Positions 1 to 9,768 are shown, counted from the first letter of the stretch. The stretch: DNA of 64,000 bases from Hyunsoonleella flava (GCF_004310325.1 NZ_SIRT01000001.1:124001-188000), one strand, 5' to 3'. The notes: generated from the sequence alone by a model not told the origin. Program-made: numbers and translations.

Positions 1-1758
1 TAAACTTTCGTGAAATGTAGTGGTAACACCTGTTAATCCCTGCAAAATATCGCTGATAGCTTGAGTTAAATCGAAATTATCAGTGCCGTCATAATCTGCA
101 TCACAACCATCTAAAGGAACAGGTTCTCTATTAACTATTGGGCTATTGGTAATATCTACAGTTAGGGTACTAGTTGTATAACATCCTGTGGTGGCATTTA
201 CAACTCTTACAAATAAAGATTCAGTGGGTGTATTTGTATTTATATATGGAATCGGAACGGGATTACTACCGCTGTTCGCATCTAAATTATTGTAATGGTA
301 AGTCACTACCAAGTTGGTGTCTCCAGACGTTATTTCATCATTTTTCACGCTAAGGTCTATGGTAGTAAAACCATCACTTGGGTCATTATCACTATCACAA
401 ATTGCCAAGTTCGTTGGGTTTGTGATATTAGGAATAGGGTTTACTACTATGTTGAATGTTGTATACGCAACACAACCAGAATCTAAATCATCTATCCTCA
501 CAAAAATGGGTTGTGTGAGTGATGTATTTTGAATGGGATTAGTTATTGGGTTCGCCCCTGATCTTGCCTCAGGTTCAGATAGATGATAACTAAACGTGTA
601 GTTTGTAAAAGTGATGATACCTGTCAGTTCTGCATCTTTTGTGGATAATTCAAACGTTTCAACCTCATCTCCACTTAAGTCATCACAAAGCTGATAATCT
701 GTCAGCGGATTTAAAGTGATTTCATTTTGAATGGTAACTACAATTTCATCTTCTTCAATACAACTGGAAGAACCAAGAGGCGTTGTAATCTCTACTCTAT
801 ATGTACCGCTTTGAGAGACATTTAGCATAGGATTGGTCTGTCCCGGAATAGGTGTTGTGCTACCGTTTAAAAACCATTCATAAGTTGATGAAGGGTTCTG
901 GATATCTGCATCAAGGGGCACTGAGCTTGCACAAGTTGTGATGTCTTCTCCTAAATCGAGTATTCTAAAACTATCACCCTCAATAAAAACTGCAGAATCA
1001 AATCTTTGATCGGCTTGGTCAGCAATGACTAACTTAATATGATATTGTACATAAGGCGTTATGGTTGCAGTGGCGGTGAGTACTTCTGTTCTACCATTAT
1101 AATTTGTGTCTCCTATGTTGTAACCATCAAAATATTGCTCATTTTGTGCGGCACAAACACCAACAATTTCGTCATGTACCGTATTAGTGCTAACAGGGGT
1201 TGAGGTACCGGGAACAACTGCAATATTTTGATAGGGCCCCACGCTGCTAGCTTCTCTTATCAAAAAAGCAAAACCATCAGAGAACTGACAAGGGTTAATA
1301 CCAGAGTATTCCTCAGATGCTAAAAGATAGTTAAATTGAACCTGATTAGAAATCGACACAAAGTCAAATTCTATTGAGGTAGCATTCAAAAAATTATTAT
1401 TACCAAGGGCATTTTCTAAATCGGTATCTGTTCCCCAAGTGGTTGCGCCTTCGCTTAAATCTGTAGTGATTAAAGTATTACCACCAGATTCTGCATTACC
1501 AGTGGAAAGCATTATTCCACTTTCAAAAGGAAAGTTGGAAGAACCACGACTAAACTCTGCAAAACTTCTAAAACCATTAGCATCACCATTAATGTTTGAT
1601 GTAACATTTGAAACCTCAACGCATCCGTCAACTAAATTATCTTCGATAAGTTGATTTATGGTAACATTTCCATTAACGTTAATTTGTTGTGCCACAAGGG
1701 AATATGTGCTTAATAAAAGCACAATTAAGATAAGATTGAAATGTAGGGGCTTTTTCAA
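1..1758 (-). CDS. Choice-of-anchor L domain secreted protein, C-terminus outside window
   Basis: A single open frame runs from position 1758 to the window edge (586 codons, no stop), so the C-terminus is missing. The only sensible start is TTG at 1758-1756. It gives a classic signal peptide (LKKPLHFNLILIVLLLSTY, then a VAQQ cleavage region). The first 250 or so mature residues read as a choice-of-anchor L domain: an early 'VDGCVEVSN' segment, 'FDFVSISNQVQFNYLLASEEY', 'DGFAFLIR' and 'YNGRTEVLTA'. Further on are an Ig/PKD-like segment ('YEWFLNG') and repeated modules of the 'CDSDNDPSDGFTTIDL' kind, also found in the two downstream adhesin-like genes. Family knowledge: such proteins are usually T9SS substrates with a type B C-terminal domain, but that end is not visible here. 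Probably a cell-surface adhesin. A frame without an ATG start is easily missed by ORF callers. Confidence 0.85.
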   Translation of the reverse strand, partial: MKKPLHFNLILIVLLLSTYSLVAQQINVNGNVTINQLIEDNLVDGCVEVSNVTSNINGDANGFRSFAEFSRGSSNFPFESGIMLSTGNAESGGNTLITTDLSEGATTWGTDTDLENALGNNNFLNATSIEFDFVSISNQVQFNYLLASEEYSGINPCQFSDGFAFLIREASSVGPYQNIAVVPGTSTPVSTNTVHDEIVGVCAAQNEQYFDGYNIGDTNYNGRTEVLTATATITPYVQYHIKLVIADQADQRFDSAVFIEGDSFRILDLGEDITTCASSVPLDADIQNPSSTYEWFLNGSTTPIPGQTNPMLNVSQSGTYRVEITTPLGSSSCIEEDEIVVTIQNEITLNPLTDYQLCDDLSGDEVETFELSTKDAELTGIITFTNYTFSYHLSEPEARSGANPITNPIQNTSLTQPIFVRIDDLDSGCVAYTTFNIVVNPIPNITNPTNLAICDSDNDPSDGFTTIDLSVKNDEITSGDTNLVVTYHYNNLDANSGSNPVPIPYINTNTPTESLFVRVVNATTGCYTTSTLTVDITNSPIVNREPVPLDGCDADYDGTDNFDLTQAISDILQGLTGVTTTFHESL

Positions 1759-1877
1759 TGTCTTTAATTTGGGTAAAACTACAACTTTTACAAGATGTAA
1801 TGCGAGGTCGAAAGTAAATATATTTTAGATGAAACGCAAAAAAATCCGATAAAAAACAATAATTCTAAGTTATATGT

Positions 1878-4334
1878 TTAATGTTTTAATGTGAAATGAT
1901 CTTTAAAAATCCTCCCATCCTCCAGTAATACTGAAAACCAGTAATCATCAGTTGGCAAAACTTGTCCATTAAAAAAACCATTCCATCCTTCTTCTGAAGG
2001 TGATAATTCCTTTAATAGTTTACCATATCTATTATAGATTAAAATTTTGGTTTGCGACTGAAACGTATCCGAAATACCGTAAACTTGCCAAGTATCATTT
2101 TCTCCGTCGCTATTGGGCGTAAAAAACTTAGGAAAACCTATTACAGATATATCTTGCTGCGTTGTACCACAATTATTTTCAATATCCCTAATTAAAACTG
2201 TGTAAAATCCAGGTGCTACATCTTCAAAAGTGTTAATTTTTTGGAAGTCGTAGTTTACGCCTTCATTATTCACTAAACTATATTCATATTCACCTTCGCC
2301 GGTTGCATTTACAACAACACTATTATTTTCGGAGGCATCAGTAACTTCTATGGATTCAATAGTTGCAGTATTTGAAGCTTCTATAGTTATAAGCTTTTCC
2401 TTGCTACAATTTGTCGTTCTATTAGTTACTGTAACTGTTATGTTTCCTATGGTATTGGACTCTATCGTATAATCATCTTCCCCAGTTGACCAACTATATA
2501 AAAAGTCTGCAGTGTTGCCACTATTTAAACCTGCATCTATCAGCATAGGTTGAGGAAAAAAGTTAAGACAATAGTTTACAAGTGTTTCATTTTCTATATC
2601 TGGTAGTTCGTTAACAATGAGTTGGACCTCGCTTATACCATAACAGTTGTTGTTATTTTCTACACGGGCATAAATAGTTTGCAAATTTGGAGTGGTATTG
2701 GTGTATGCGGTACTTAAACTGTTCTGTTCGGTCAATGCGTCCTCATAACTTTCGAAATACGAAATATCAAGTCCTGACGGTAGTCCACTAATAATATCAG
2801 AATCAGCATCATTTAGATTAAAACCGTAAAATCCATCTTCAACACCATCATCATCACAAGCTATCATACTCGTATCAAAAGCATCTGTGACACTAACGCT
2901 AATGGTTAACTCAGCCTCTGTGACGCAGGAGGTATTATCATTTATTACCTCTACATAGACGGTTTGTGGATTTGAAGTATTGGTATAACTATTGGATGTT
3001 GTTATCTCATTTGTTCTTCCGGCATCACTATAAAACTTAGTGGATAGATTATCTACACCATTAGTTAATATTGAATTTGCTTCGTTTAGATTAAATATAG
3101 TAATGCCATCAATAATTCCATCTTCATCGCATTGCAGAATGCTATGATCAATTCTTGTAGAGGCAGGATTAACAACAAGTAATATGGGAGAGGTGCTCAC
3201 ACAATTTAAATTTGATGCATCTTGTATACGCACATAAATTTCCTCGCTAAATGCAATACTGTTATAATAGGTGTCAGGTAATATGGTAGCTGCGGTACCA
3301 AGTTCAGCACCGGTTAAGGAACTATGATACGTAATGTTTATATCTGATGGGTTTTGTCCATTTAAAATTTCCTCGTTTTTGCTGGAAAGTGTGAACTCCG
3401 CTCTTCCGTTAGCATCGTCACCATCATTTAAATCATCACAAATCACATAATCTGACGGTTCAGCAAAATCTGGGCCAAGATTTACTCTTAAATTGAATTG
3501 AGCAAGATCAAAACATTCCGTGATATTATTGGTCATTCGGGTATGTATTATTTGTGGATTTGCAATGTTGGTATACGGACTAGTAATAGGGTTGATGCCA
3601 ATATTTGCATCACTCTCTGTTTCGTGATAGGTAATTGTAACATCAGTTTGCGTGCCTAAAATGGCACTTGTATTACTTTCTAAATCAAATGCAGTAAATC
3701 CGTCATCAAAAGGAGCGTTAATATCACAGCTTTCCAAGTTAAGGGGAGTACCAGAAATATTGGCATTATTTATTGGTGGTTCTGCAAACCTAGCGGTACC
3801 TGTCCATTCCAACCAGAAAGCACTTCTGCCTTCAGGTCTATCTATTACAATATAATAAGTTTCTCCTGCCTGTACATCAAGCCACTTTACAAAACTATTA
3901 CCATCTGGTCCACGACCTTCGCTTGTATCGGTTTCGGTGCCATTCATGCCTGTAAAATTACTTGTTAGACCAGCTTGTATAGGATTTGTTGTAGAGCAAC
4001 GGATCGCTGTACCAATATTATTGCAAGATACATTGGGACCAAATACAAAAAAATCATAATCTTCATTAATATCAGCTACAGATGGCTTAACGATAAAACC
4101 TAGTGTGCCAGTATTAATTGTAGTAACCTTTAGCCAAACACTATTGTTCTCTTGACTTTCGCAATTAACTCCAAATCCTAATTCCTGGGTTCCAATCCCG
4201 TTGACATCTAGATTCATTTGAGAATTACCGCAGGCAATAATTGCGTCTATACAATCAGTAGGCACTTGGGATAATGCATGGTTATACAGTAATACTAAAA
4301 CAAGTAATATTGAGGTTTTAGAGAATAGTTTCAA
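1878..4334 (-). CDS. T9SS type B sorting domain protein, modular surface adhesin-like
   Basis: 818 residues. An N-terminal signal peptide (about 1-22, 'SILLVLVLLYNHALSQ') is followed by a head domain (about 25-185) with paired cysteines, of the type found at the start of flavobacterial gliding-associated proteins. Several modules of about 90 residues follow, each with an acidic 'C-D-x-D-G-x-x-D-G-x-x-x-F-N-L' signature (for example 'LQCDEDGIIDG' and 'ACDDDGVEDG'). The last 85 or so residues ('GFPKFFTPNSDGENDTWQVY' through 'FKDHFTLKH') are the gliding-motility-associated type B C-terminal domain that directs export by the type IX system. Residues from about 390 onward closely match the C-terminal half of the gene at 5163-7883, so the two are paralogs with different heads. 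No enzymatic motif is visible. Function inferred: surface or matrix adhesin. Confidence 0.9.
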   Translation of the reverse strand: MKLFSKTSILLVLVLLYNHALSQVPTDCIDAIIACGNSQMNLDVNGIGTQELGFGVNCESQENNSVWLKVTTINTGTLGFIVKPSVADINEDYDFFVFGPNVSCNNIGTAIRCSTTNPIQAGLTSNFTGMNGTETDTSEGRGPDGNSFVKWLDVQAGETYYIVIDRPEGRSAFWLEWTGTARFAEPPINNANISGTPLNLESCDINAPFDDGFTAFDLESNTSAILGTQTDVTITYHETESDANIGINPITSPYTNIANPQIIHTRMTNNITECFDLAQFNLRVNLGPDFAEPSDYVICDDLNDGDDANGRAEFTLSSKNEEILNGQNPSDINITYHSSLTGAELGTAATILPDTYYNSIAFSEEIYVRIQDASNLNCVSTSPILLVVNPASTRIDHSILQCDEDGIIDGITIFNLNEANSILTNGVDNLSTKFYSDAGRTNEITTSNSYTNTSNPQTVYVEVINDNTSCVTEAELTISVSVTDAFDTSMIACDDDGVEDGFYGFNLNDADSDIISGLPSGLDISYFESYEDALTEQNSLSTAYTNTTPNLQTIYARVENNNNCYGISEVQLIVNELPDIENETLVNYCLNFFPQPMLIDAGLNSGNTADFLYSWSTGEDDYTIESNTIGNITVTVTNRTTNCSKEKLITIEASNTATIESIEVTDASENNSVVVNATGEGEYEYSLVNNEGVNYDFQKINTFEDVAPGFYTVLIRDIENNCGTTQQDISVIGFPKFFTPNSDGENDTWQVYGISDTFQSQTKILIYNRYGKLLKELSPSEEGWNGFFNGQVLPTDDYWFSVLLEDGRIFKDHFTLKH

Positions 4335-4633
4335 TTTTCAATTTTTCATTAAAATTATCCGAAAGCCATCACAAACTTTAAAGCATAAGCGTTATGAAAT
4401 CATTTATATTTCTTGCTTCACTTTAACTTTTTTCTATGAATATATCATGAAATTTATTTATTTATAATAAAGAAATTTCTTTTTTTCAGTCAATCTTTTT
4501 AATTTAAAACTTCTTATTTTAATTGATTGAATTATTTTTATCAAGGTTTTAGGTTGGTTATTAAATAAACAATTTCTGATTGATTATAAAATAAAATAAG
4601 TAAGATTTAATCTAACTGCATATAATTGAGTAT

Positions 4634-5024
4634 TTAATTAGTTTTATATACAGCTATCCATTGCATTATATTATTAGATATTACTTTGTACTGGAAACGA
4701 AAATTATAACCACCATAAGAAAATGTTTTTTGATATGTGTCTGAAGCACTATCATAAATCGCAGTTCCATGGAGTAAATTTGAATCGATTAGCATGGTAA
4801 CTTTGTTTGTATTTGCATCAATTTTAAAGGTGAATTCATCATGTTCAACACCACAATTCATATCAACAGATTCTTTATGCACTGAGGAGTTTGGATATGC
4901 AATGTGAGCACATATCATTGAGGTGTTAGAGTTGTTGTTTAAAGTGTAAGAACTAAATGACAGTGTAAGAACTAAATGACAGTGTAAGAGCGAATAGGCT
5001 AACAATAAAAAGTATCTTTTTCAT
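4634..5024 (-). pseudogene. Small secreted protein gene, frameshifted by a 19-bp tandem duplication
   Basis: ATG at 5024-5022 starts a good signal peptide (MKKILFIVSLFALTLSFSSY) but the frame stops at TAG 4955-4953 after 23 residues. The cause is visible: a 19-bp unit occurs twice in tandem at 4943-4980. Removing one copy joins the signal peptide in frame to the open frame ending at 4634, giving a 123-residue protein whose mature part contains 'MICAHIAYPNSS', 'DEFTFKIDAN' and 'GYNFRFQYKV'. I do not recognise the family. The downstream frame could also be read from ATG 5005, but its first 12 residues (MLAYSLLHCHLV) come from the signal-peptide DNA in the wrong frame and carry no export signal. 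The gene is either recently inactivated or reversibly switched by slippage. It sits alone between two T9SS substrate genes. Confidence 0.75.
4943..4989. repeat. 19-bp tandem duplication (two full copies plus 9 bp)
   Basis: The unit agtgtaagaactaaatgac is perfect at 4943-4961 and 4962-4980, followed by a partial copy agtgtaaga at 4981-4989. The ancestral single-copy state already has 9-bp direct repeats flanking 10 bp, an obvious substrate for replication slippage. Because 19 is not a multiple of 3, each gain or loss changes the reading frame of the overlapping signal-peptide gene. Confidence 0.95.
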
Positions 5025-5162
5025 TTTTTTTAATTTTAAGTTAAGTAATAAAGATACGTTTTTTAAATCATTTTCACATATAAAACATTCTTGGTAAATA
5101 GGTTGTGGTTAACTTTCATAAGCATTTTATTTACCCTAGATTAATTATATGAGTTTTATATA

Positions 5163-7883
5163 TTAATATTTAAGCGTGAAGTGGTCTTTAAAAACCCTAC
5201 CATCTTGTAGTTTTACAGAAAACCAATAGTCATCAGAGGGAAGCATCTGTCCATTTACCAAGCCGTCCCAACCTTCGCCTGTAGGTGATATTTCCTTCAT
5301 AAGTTTGCCGTATCTATTAAAGATTAGGATTTTACTATCTGGTTGAAACATTTCAGATACGCCGTATACTTGCCAAGTGTCATTTTGACCATCGTTATTT
5401 GGAGTAAAAAATTTAGGGAATCCAATAACTGATACAGCATCTTGAACGACACCGCAATCGTTTTCAATATCCTTTACTAGAACATTGTAAATACCAGGAC
5501 TAATATTTTCAAATACATTACTTTCTTGGTAAGGTATAACCACTTCGTTATTTTGTTTTATAAGACTGAATTGATAGCTCCCATCTCCAGAAACGTTAAC
5601 AGTTACTTTATTATTTTGTGTTACATCAATTACCTCTATTGAATTAATAGTTGCTGGATTGGAGGGTTGAATTGTAACACTACGCTGTTTAGAACATCCA
5701 GTAGAGATATTGGTAACTGTAACCGAGTAAGTTCCTATCTCATTTATGTCTATTTCATAAGTTTGATCACCTGTAGACCAGTTATAGCTATAATCAGAAT
5801 AATTTAAATCTACAAGTCCGGCATCAATAGAAATGGTTTGAGGGAAAAAGTTTGTACAATAAAGATCTGTATCCTCTGTAATAATTTCGGGAAGTCTATT
5901 CACTGTTAGTAATACCTCACTAATACCATAACAATTATTGTCATTTTCTACCCTTGCATATATCGTCTGAGAATAAGGAGTAGTATTAGTGTAAGTTTCT
6001 TCTAGATTGTTCAGTTCCAAAAGCGCGTCTTCATAGGTTTCAAAATAAGTTATGTCTAAATCAAAAGGTAAACCATCAGTGACTTCTACATTTGCATTCA
6101 TGAGATTAAAACTATATTGTCCATCTTCTGTACCGTCGTCATCACATACAGTAATTTCTGTATCAAAAGAGTCTGTGACACTAACTTCTAAGGTTAATTC
6201 TGCATCTGTTTTGCACAGGGTTTTCCCATTAAATACTTCAATATAAATAACTTGAATACCACTTGTATTTAAAAAGTCTTCTGGTTTCTCAACTGGGATT
6301 GTTCGAGAGGCATCTAAAAAAAACCTCGCAGACAAGTCTGCATCTCCACCAGTCAAATCCACAATTGCTTCTTCTAGATTAAAACGAGTAATTCCATCTT
6401 TAGTACCGTCTTCATCGCATTGAAGGATGGTATGGTTGTATGCAACAGGATTTTCGTTAAATATTACAAAAGCCTGTCCTTCAATGGCACATTCACCATT
6501 GTTTGGGTTGATAAATACTTCATAGTGACCAGACTCTGTAACGTCCAAATCAAAATCTGTATCAGGTAAGGGAATGCCATCCTTTGTCCAATCATAAGTT
6601 GCTCCAGGTATGACTTCAGATGTCAAAGTATATGAATCATTTTCACAAAGTGCAAGATTTATTTGGCTTTCACCATTTTTTATAATATCAATTTGAGTAT
6701 TAAAAAAAGATGCTACAAAAGGAGGCAATCCTTGTGAAGACTGCGCAGGAAAAAGATTTATAGAGTTATGGTTATAATTAGATGCTGCTCCTACTGCATT
6801 AGGATTTCCAATAATACCCAAACCATTTGAACCACTGGCATAGGTTTCACTTAGTGCTCTATATATTCTTCCATCTGGCCCTAATTGAAGTGCTCCCCGG
6901 TAAAGCTGACGCTCATCCAAAATCACTTGAGAGTCTTGAAAATTGGCTGCGCTATAATTAAATTGATATAAAGCAGCATAATGATTTGCTGGATTGTTGT
7001 TGTTAATAGGATTTTCCCTGTCGAAGAAATCATTAGTGGCGTTAATGTATAATAAGTTACTATCAGGTGAAAACTCTACACCATAAGCATAGATAGCTTC
7101 ATTTGCGCCGTTTAATATTAGCTCTCTTTGGTTTGATACTGTACCAGTATCTGCATCAAAATCATATATAAACATTCCACCGCTGGTATTGGCGCATGCA
7201 ACTTTTTCTCCATCAGGAGATAGTTTTAGGTATCCTCTTGCATCATCAATAGCGACAGGAAATGAGGATGTTACCGAATTGGGGTTAACTCCAATATCTG
7301 AAATTTCAAAAGCATGAAATGTATTAAAAATGCGTTCTGTTCCATCAGATGAAGCAAACGTAAGAAGCCAAATAGAGCCATTAAAACAGTCCTTTAAAAC
7401 CGCAGTAATCTTTTCAGAGCAACTTTGTAATAAATTAATGTTTTTATTAGTTACTGCTCCTAAGCCCCCATTTAAAGACATGTCGACTATAGAGTAGTTT
7501 AAGCCTTGATCTACACCATCAAGTAGATTGTCAACTGTAAATACGAAGAAGGTATCTGAATCATTTGGTTTTGGTACAATTATCCCAGACTGGGCACTAG
7601 AAGAATCTCCAAAGAGCCCAAAACCATTAGACATTACATCATGATTTTTGTCCCAAATGGTAACGCCATCGGTGTAAAACAATAAATTGCCTTGTTCATC
7701 TGAAATGCTTGAGCAGCCTTCGCGTGTGTTCAATTGTCCATCCCGAACGACGCTAATTGAATTATTATCCAAATTAAATTTTAAGCCAGCATTTTCACCG
7801 AAGTACCAATTTGCAGCCTGCCTTTGAGCAAATAGGTTTAGGGCAAACATCCATAGCAATACGAATAGCGCAGTTTTTTTCAT
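5163..7883 (-). CDS. T9SS type B sorting domain protein with propeller-like N-terminus
   Basis: 906 residues with a signal peptide (MKKTALFVLLWMFALNLFAQ). Residues about 20-400 contain repeats resembling a beta-propeller: 'NWYFGENAGLKFN', 'GNLLFYTDGVTIWDKNHDVM', 'LKLSPDGEKVACANTSGG', 'VEFSPDSNLLYINATN' and 'LQLGPDGRIYRA'. This arrangement is common at the head of flavobacterial gliding-associated proteins. An Ig-like 'YDWTKDGIPL' stretch follows, then acidic 'CDEDG/CDDDG' modules, and a C-terminal type B T9SS signal ('GFPKFFTPNNDGQNDTWQVY' to 'FKDHFTLKY'). The second half is strongly similar to the 1878-4334 product, while the heads are unrelated. The ATG at 7883 lies 22 nt below a TATCTTTG promoter box. 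Likely a surface-anchored adhesin; ligand unknown. Confidence 0.9.
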   Translation of the reverse strand: MKKTALFVLLWMFALNLFAQRQAANWYFGENAGLKFNLDNNSISVVRDGQLNTREGCSSISDEQGNLLFYTDGVTIWDKNHDVMSNGFGLFGDSSSAQSGIIVPKPNDSDTFFVFTVDNLLDGVDQGLNYSIVDMSLNGGLGAVTNKNINLLQSCSEKITAVLKDCFNGSIWLLTFASSDGTERIFNTFHAFEISDIGVNPNSVTSSFPVAIDDARGYLKLSPDGEKVACANTSGGMFIYDFDADTGTVSNQRELILNGANEAIYAYGVEFSPDSNLLYINATNDFFDRENPINNNNPANHYAALYQFNYSAANFQDSQVILDERQLYRGALQLGPDGRIYRALSETYASGSNGLGIIGNPNAVGAASNYNHNSINLFPAQSSQGLPPFVASFFNTQIDIIKNGESQINLALCENDSYTLTSEVIPGATYDWTKDGIPLPDTDFDLDVTESGHYEVFINPNNGECAIEGQAFVIFNENPVAYNHTILQCDEDGTKDGITRFNLEEAIVDLTGGDADLSARFFLDASRTIPVEKPEDFLNTSGIQVIYIEVFNGKTLCKTDAELTLEVSVTDSFDTEITVCDDDGTEDGQYSFNLMNANVEVTDGLPFDLDITYFETYEDALLELNNLEETYTNTTPYSQTIYARVENDNNCYGISEVLLTVNRLPEIITEDTDLYCTNFFPQTISIDAGLVDLNYSDYSYNWSTGDQTYEIDINEIGTYSVTVTNISTGCSKQRSVTIQPSNPATINSIEVIDVTQNNKVTVNVSGDGSYQFSLIKQNNEVVIPYQESNVFENISPGIYNVLVKDIENDCGVVQDAVSVIGFPKFFTPNNDGQNDTWQVYGVSEMFQPDSKILIFNRYGKLMKEISPTGEGWDGLVNGQMLPSDDYWFSVKLQDGRVFKDHFTLKY

Positions 7884-7904
7884 CTTTTACATAGCAAATG
7901 CTAC

Positions 7905-7912
7905 CAAAGATA
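7905..7912 (-). promoter_or_regulatory. Bacteroidota -7 box (TATCTTTG) upstream of 5163-7883 gene
   Basis: On the minus strand 7912-7905 reads TATCTTTG, matching TAnnTTTG. The expected start of transcription, near 7898, leaves a short leader before the ATG at 7883. No TTG at the usual -33 spacing was seen, so support is moderate. Confidence 0.4.
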
Positions 7913-8740
7913 TTACAAATCCCGCTTTTTTAATAATCTATACGATAAAAAGATGAATAGGGCTGTCCAACCCAGTACTATCACTATTTCATGCCAGTGT
8001 ACTGCATAATCGTATGCCAATTCTGCTTTGTCGGGAAATTTTGTCATGGCAATACGTTGAAAAGGCTGATCAATAAGCTTGTACATAGATTCTAAAGGCA
8101 AAAAGTTCTTTAATTTGAAAGCACTATCCGTACTTCCAAATGCCTCGTAAGCTCCCCAAAATACCAACCATTCAAAAATGTAAAGCACAAATAGAAAGGC
8201 TAAGGCGAACGCTGAACGTTTTACCAACATTCCTAGAAATAAACAAAGACTAAAGAAACCTACTAGTTTTACAAAATAGCCTAGTAAAAAGTTCATTTCC
8301 TGAATGATTATACCAAACTCATTATAGCTTGAATAAAATAAACCAATACATAAAGAAATTAGTCCAATTAAAATTGTAGAAACTAAAGAAAAGAATATAA
8401 TTGTGTAAAACTTTGATAGAATAAATTCTTTCTTGCTCAACCCATCTATAAGGTTTTGTTTTAGGGTTTTGTTGCTGTATTCATTACCTATCATGCTTAC
8501 TACTACAATGGCAAAGAAAAATTTGAATTGCGATGCAAAAAACGTTGTTAAATGCCAGATAATAGGAAAGTTAAACACACCCAACTCACCAAGTTCTAAG
8601 GTAAAAAAACCAAAAACATTGATTTTTATTGAGGATAATAATATGACTAAAAACGGCAAAACAAACGAGATAAAAATTAGTACTTTACTCGTTTTATTTA
8701 GCAATAGTTTTTGTAATTCTAATTGTAAAAGACGTAACAT
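7913..8740 (-). CDS. ABC-2 type transporter permease
   Basis: 275 residues with six or so hydrophobic segments: about 19-37, 55-80, 105-130, 145-170, 175-200 and 250-268. The arrangement is that of an ABC-2 permease (a cytoplasmic N-terminus 'LLQLELQKLLLNKTSKVLIF', a large mobile 'GNEYSNKTLKQNLIDGLSKKEF' segment after the second helix, and a short basic tail 'YRLLKKRDL'). The 'NEYSxxTLKQ' stretch is typical of permeases paired with CcmA-type ATPases. The gene starts 10 nt after the ATPase gene ends, so they form one transcription unit and presumably one exporter complex in the inner membrane. The substrate cannot be inferred. Confidence 0.88.
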   Translation of the reverse strand: MLRLLQLELQKLLLNKTSKVLIFISFVLPFLVILLSSIKINVFGFFTLELGELGVFNFPIIWHLTTFFASQFKFFFAIVVVSMIGNEYSNKTLKQNLIDGLSKKEFILSKFYTIIFFSLVSTILIGLISLCIGLFYSSYNEFGIIIQEMNFLLGYFVKLVGFFSLCLFLGMLVKRSAFALAFLFVLYIFEWLVFWGAYEAFGSTDSAFKLKNFLPLESMYKLIDQPFQRIAMTKFPDKAELAYDYAVHWHEIVIVLGWTALFIFLSYRLLKKRDL

Positions 8741-8750
8741 TAGCGGTGGG

Positions 8751-9647
8751 TTAGTTGTTATCAGTTAGTTGTAAAAATTGTTCTTCAAGGCTTTCTTTTC
8801 GCTGTACCAAATGTGTCAGCACAATGCCTTCTTTAAAAAGTTGCTTGTTAAAATCTTCAGAGCTTAACGGCTGGTTTAAAAATGCTGTAATTAAATCATC
8901 TTCAACTTTCACTTTACCAAAAACAGGATCTTTTTCAATAACATCAAGCAGACCTTTTTGGTTGTTGCATTTCAACTCAAAAAATCCGTGGCTTGAAATC
9001 ATTTCATCCACACGGCCAGAATATAATTTTACACCTTTTCGTAGCACAACCACATGAGAACATACTTTTTCTACTTCATCCAAGAGGTGCGATGCCAACA
9101 AAATAGTAGTACCTTGGTTTGCAATTTCCTTAATTATTTGGCGTATTTGATGAATGCCTTGAGGGTCCAAACCATTGGTAGGTTCGTCCAAAATTAAAAT
9201 TTCAGGATCGTTCAATAGGGCAGAGGCAATTGCTAAACGTTGTTTCATACCCAAGGAATAGGTTCTAAATTTGCTGTTTTTACGTTCAAGAAGCCCTACA
9301 ATTTCAAGTTTTTCGTCAATTTTAGTAACGTCAACTCCTTTTATTTTACATACCAATTTTAAGTTCTCTGCAGCGGTCATGTAAGGATAGAAGTTAGGCC
9401 TTTCAATGATAGCACCCACTTTTTTTAGTGCATCATGGGTTGTTATACTGCCATCAAACCATTTAAAATTGCCCGATGTTCTATTAACTACGTTAAGCAC
9501 AATGCCTAAAGTTGTTGATTTTCCGCTACCATTAGGCCCTAAAATACCATAAACGTTTCCTTTATTAATGGTGAACGAGAGGTCTTTTACAGCAGTGAGA
9601 TAGCCAAATTTTTTGGTAAGATTGTTAATTGTTAAAATTGGTTCCAA
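8751..9647 (-). CDS. ABC transporter ATP-binding protein
   Basis: 298 residues with a complete nucleotide-binding domain: Walker A GPNGSGKS at 37-44, the ABC signature SLGMKQR at 131-137, Walker B ILILDEP at 150-156 and the switch histidine in 'LASHLLDE' at 187. The C-terminal 80 residues are the accessory region common in ABC-2 exporter ATPases. The start codon is TTG (9647-9645); no in-frame ATG or GTG lies near the beta-1 strand 'PILTINNLTKKFG', so the non-ATG start is forced. It powers the permease encoded directly downstream. It is transcribed away from the kinase-like gene at 9769. Confidence 0.92.
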   Translation of the reverse strand: MEPILTINNLTKKFGYLTAVKDLSFTINKGNVYGILGPNGSGKSTTLGIVLNVVNRTSGNFKWFDGSITTHDALKKVGAIIERPNFYPYMTAAENLKLVCKIKGVDVTKIDEKLEIVGLLERKNSKFRTYSLGMKQRLAIASALLNDPEILILDEPTNGLDPQGIHQIRQIIKEIANQGTTILLASHLLDEVEKVCSHVVVLRKGVKLYSGRVDEMISSHGFFELKCNNQKGLLDVIEKDPVFGKVKVEDDLITAFLNQPLSSEDFNKQLFKEGIVLTHLVQRKESLEEQFLQLTDNN

Positions 9648-9694
9648 ACGTAAAAATTTTATACTGAGAAGAATTCAGTAGTTGATTAGTTATA

Positions 9695-9722
9695 TTGTTA
9701 AGACGAAGGTTGTCTAATTTTG
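9695..9722 (+). promoter_or_regulatory. Predicted promoter for the 9769 gene (TTG-N17-TAATTTTG)
   Basis: TTG at 9695-9697 and TAATTTTG at 9715-9722 are separated by 17 nt, fitting the Bacteroidota housekeeping sigma consensus. Transcription would begin near 9728, about 40 nt before the ATG chosen for the downstream gene. Confidence 0.45.
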
Positions 9723-9768
9723 TTACATTAATGCTAAGAAAAGCTTAAATTTGGATAATGACAATCTT

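Noticed and set aside
295-532. Two overlapping plus-strand frames inside the partial adhesin gene
   Set aside because: They are antisense to a continuous 586-codon frame with clear domain features and have no start signals of their own.
9645-9652. TACGTTTG box overlapping the TTG start of the ABC ATPase
   Set aside because: As a promoter it would place transcription after the only usable start codon; most likely a chance match because TTTG contains TTG.
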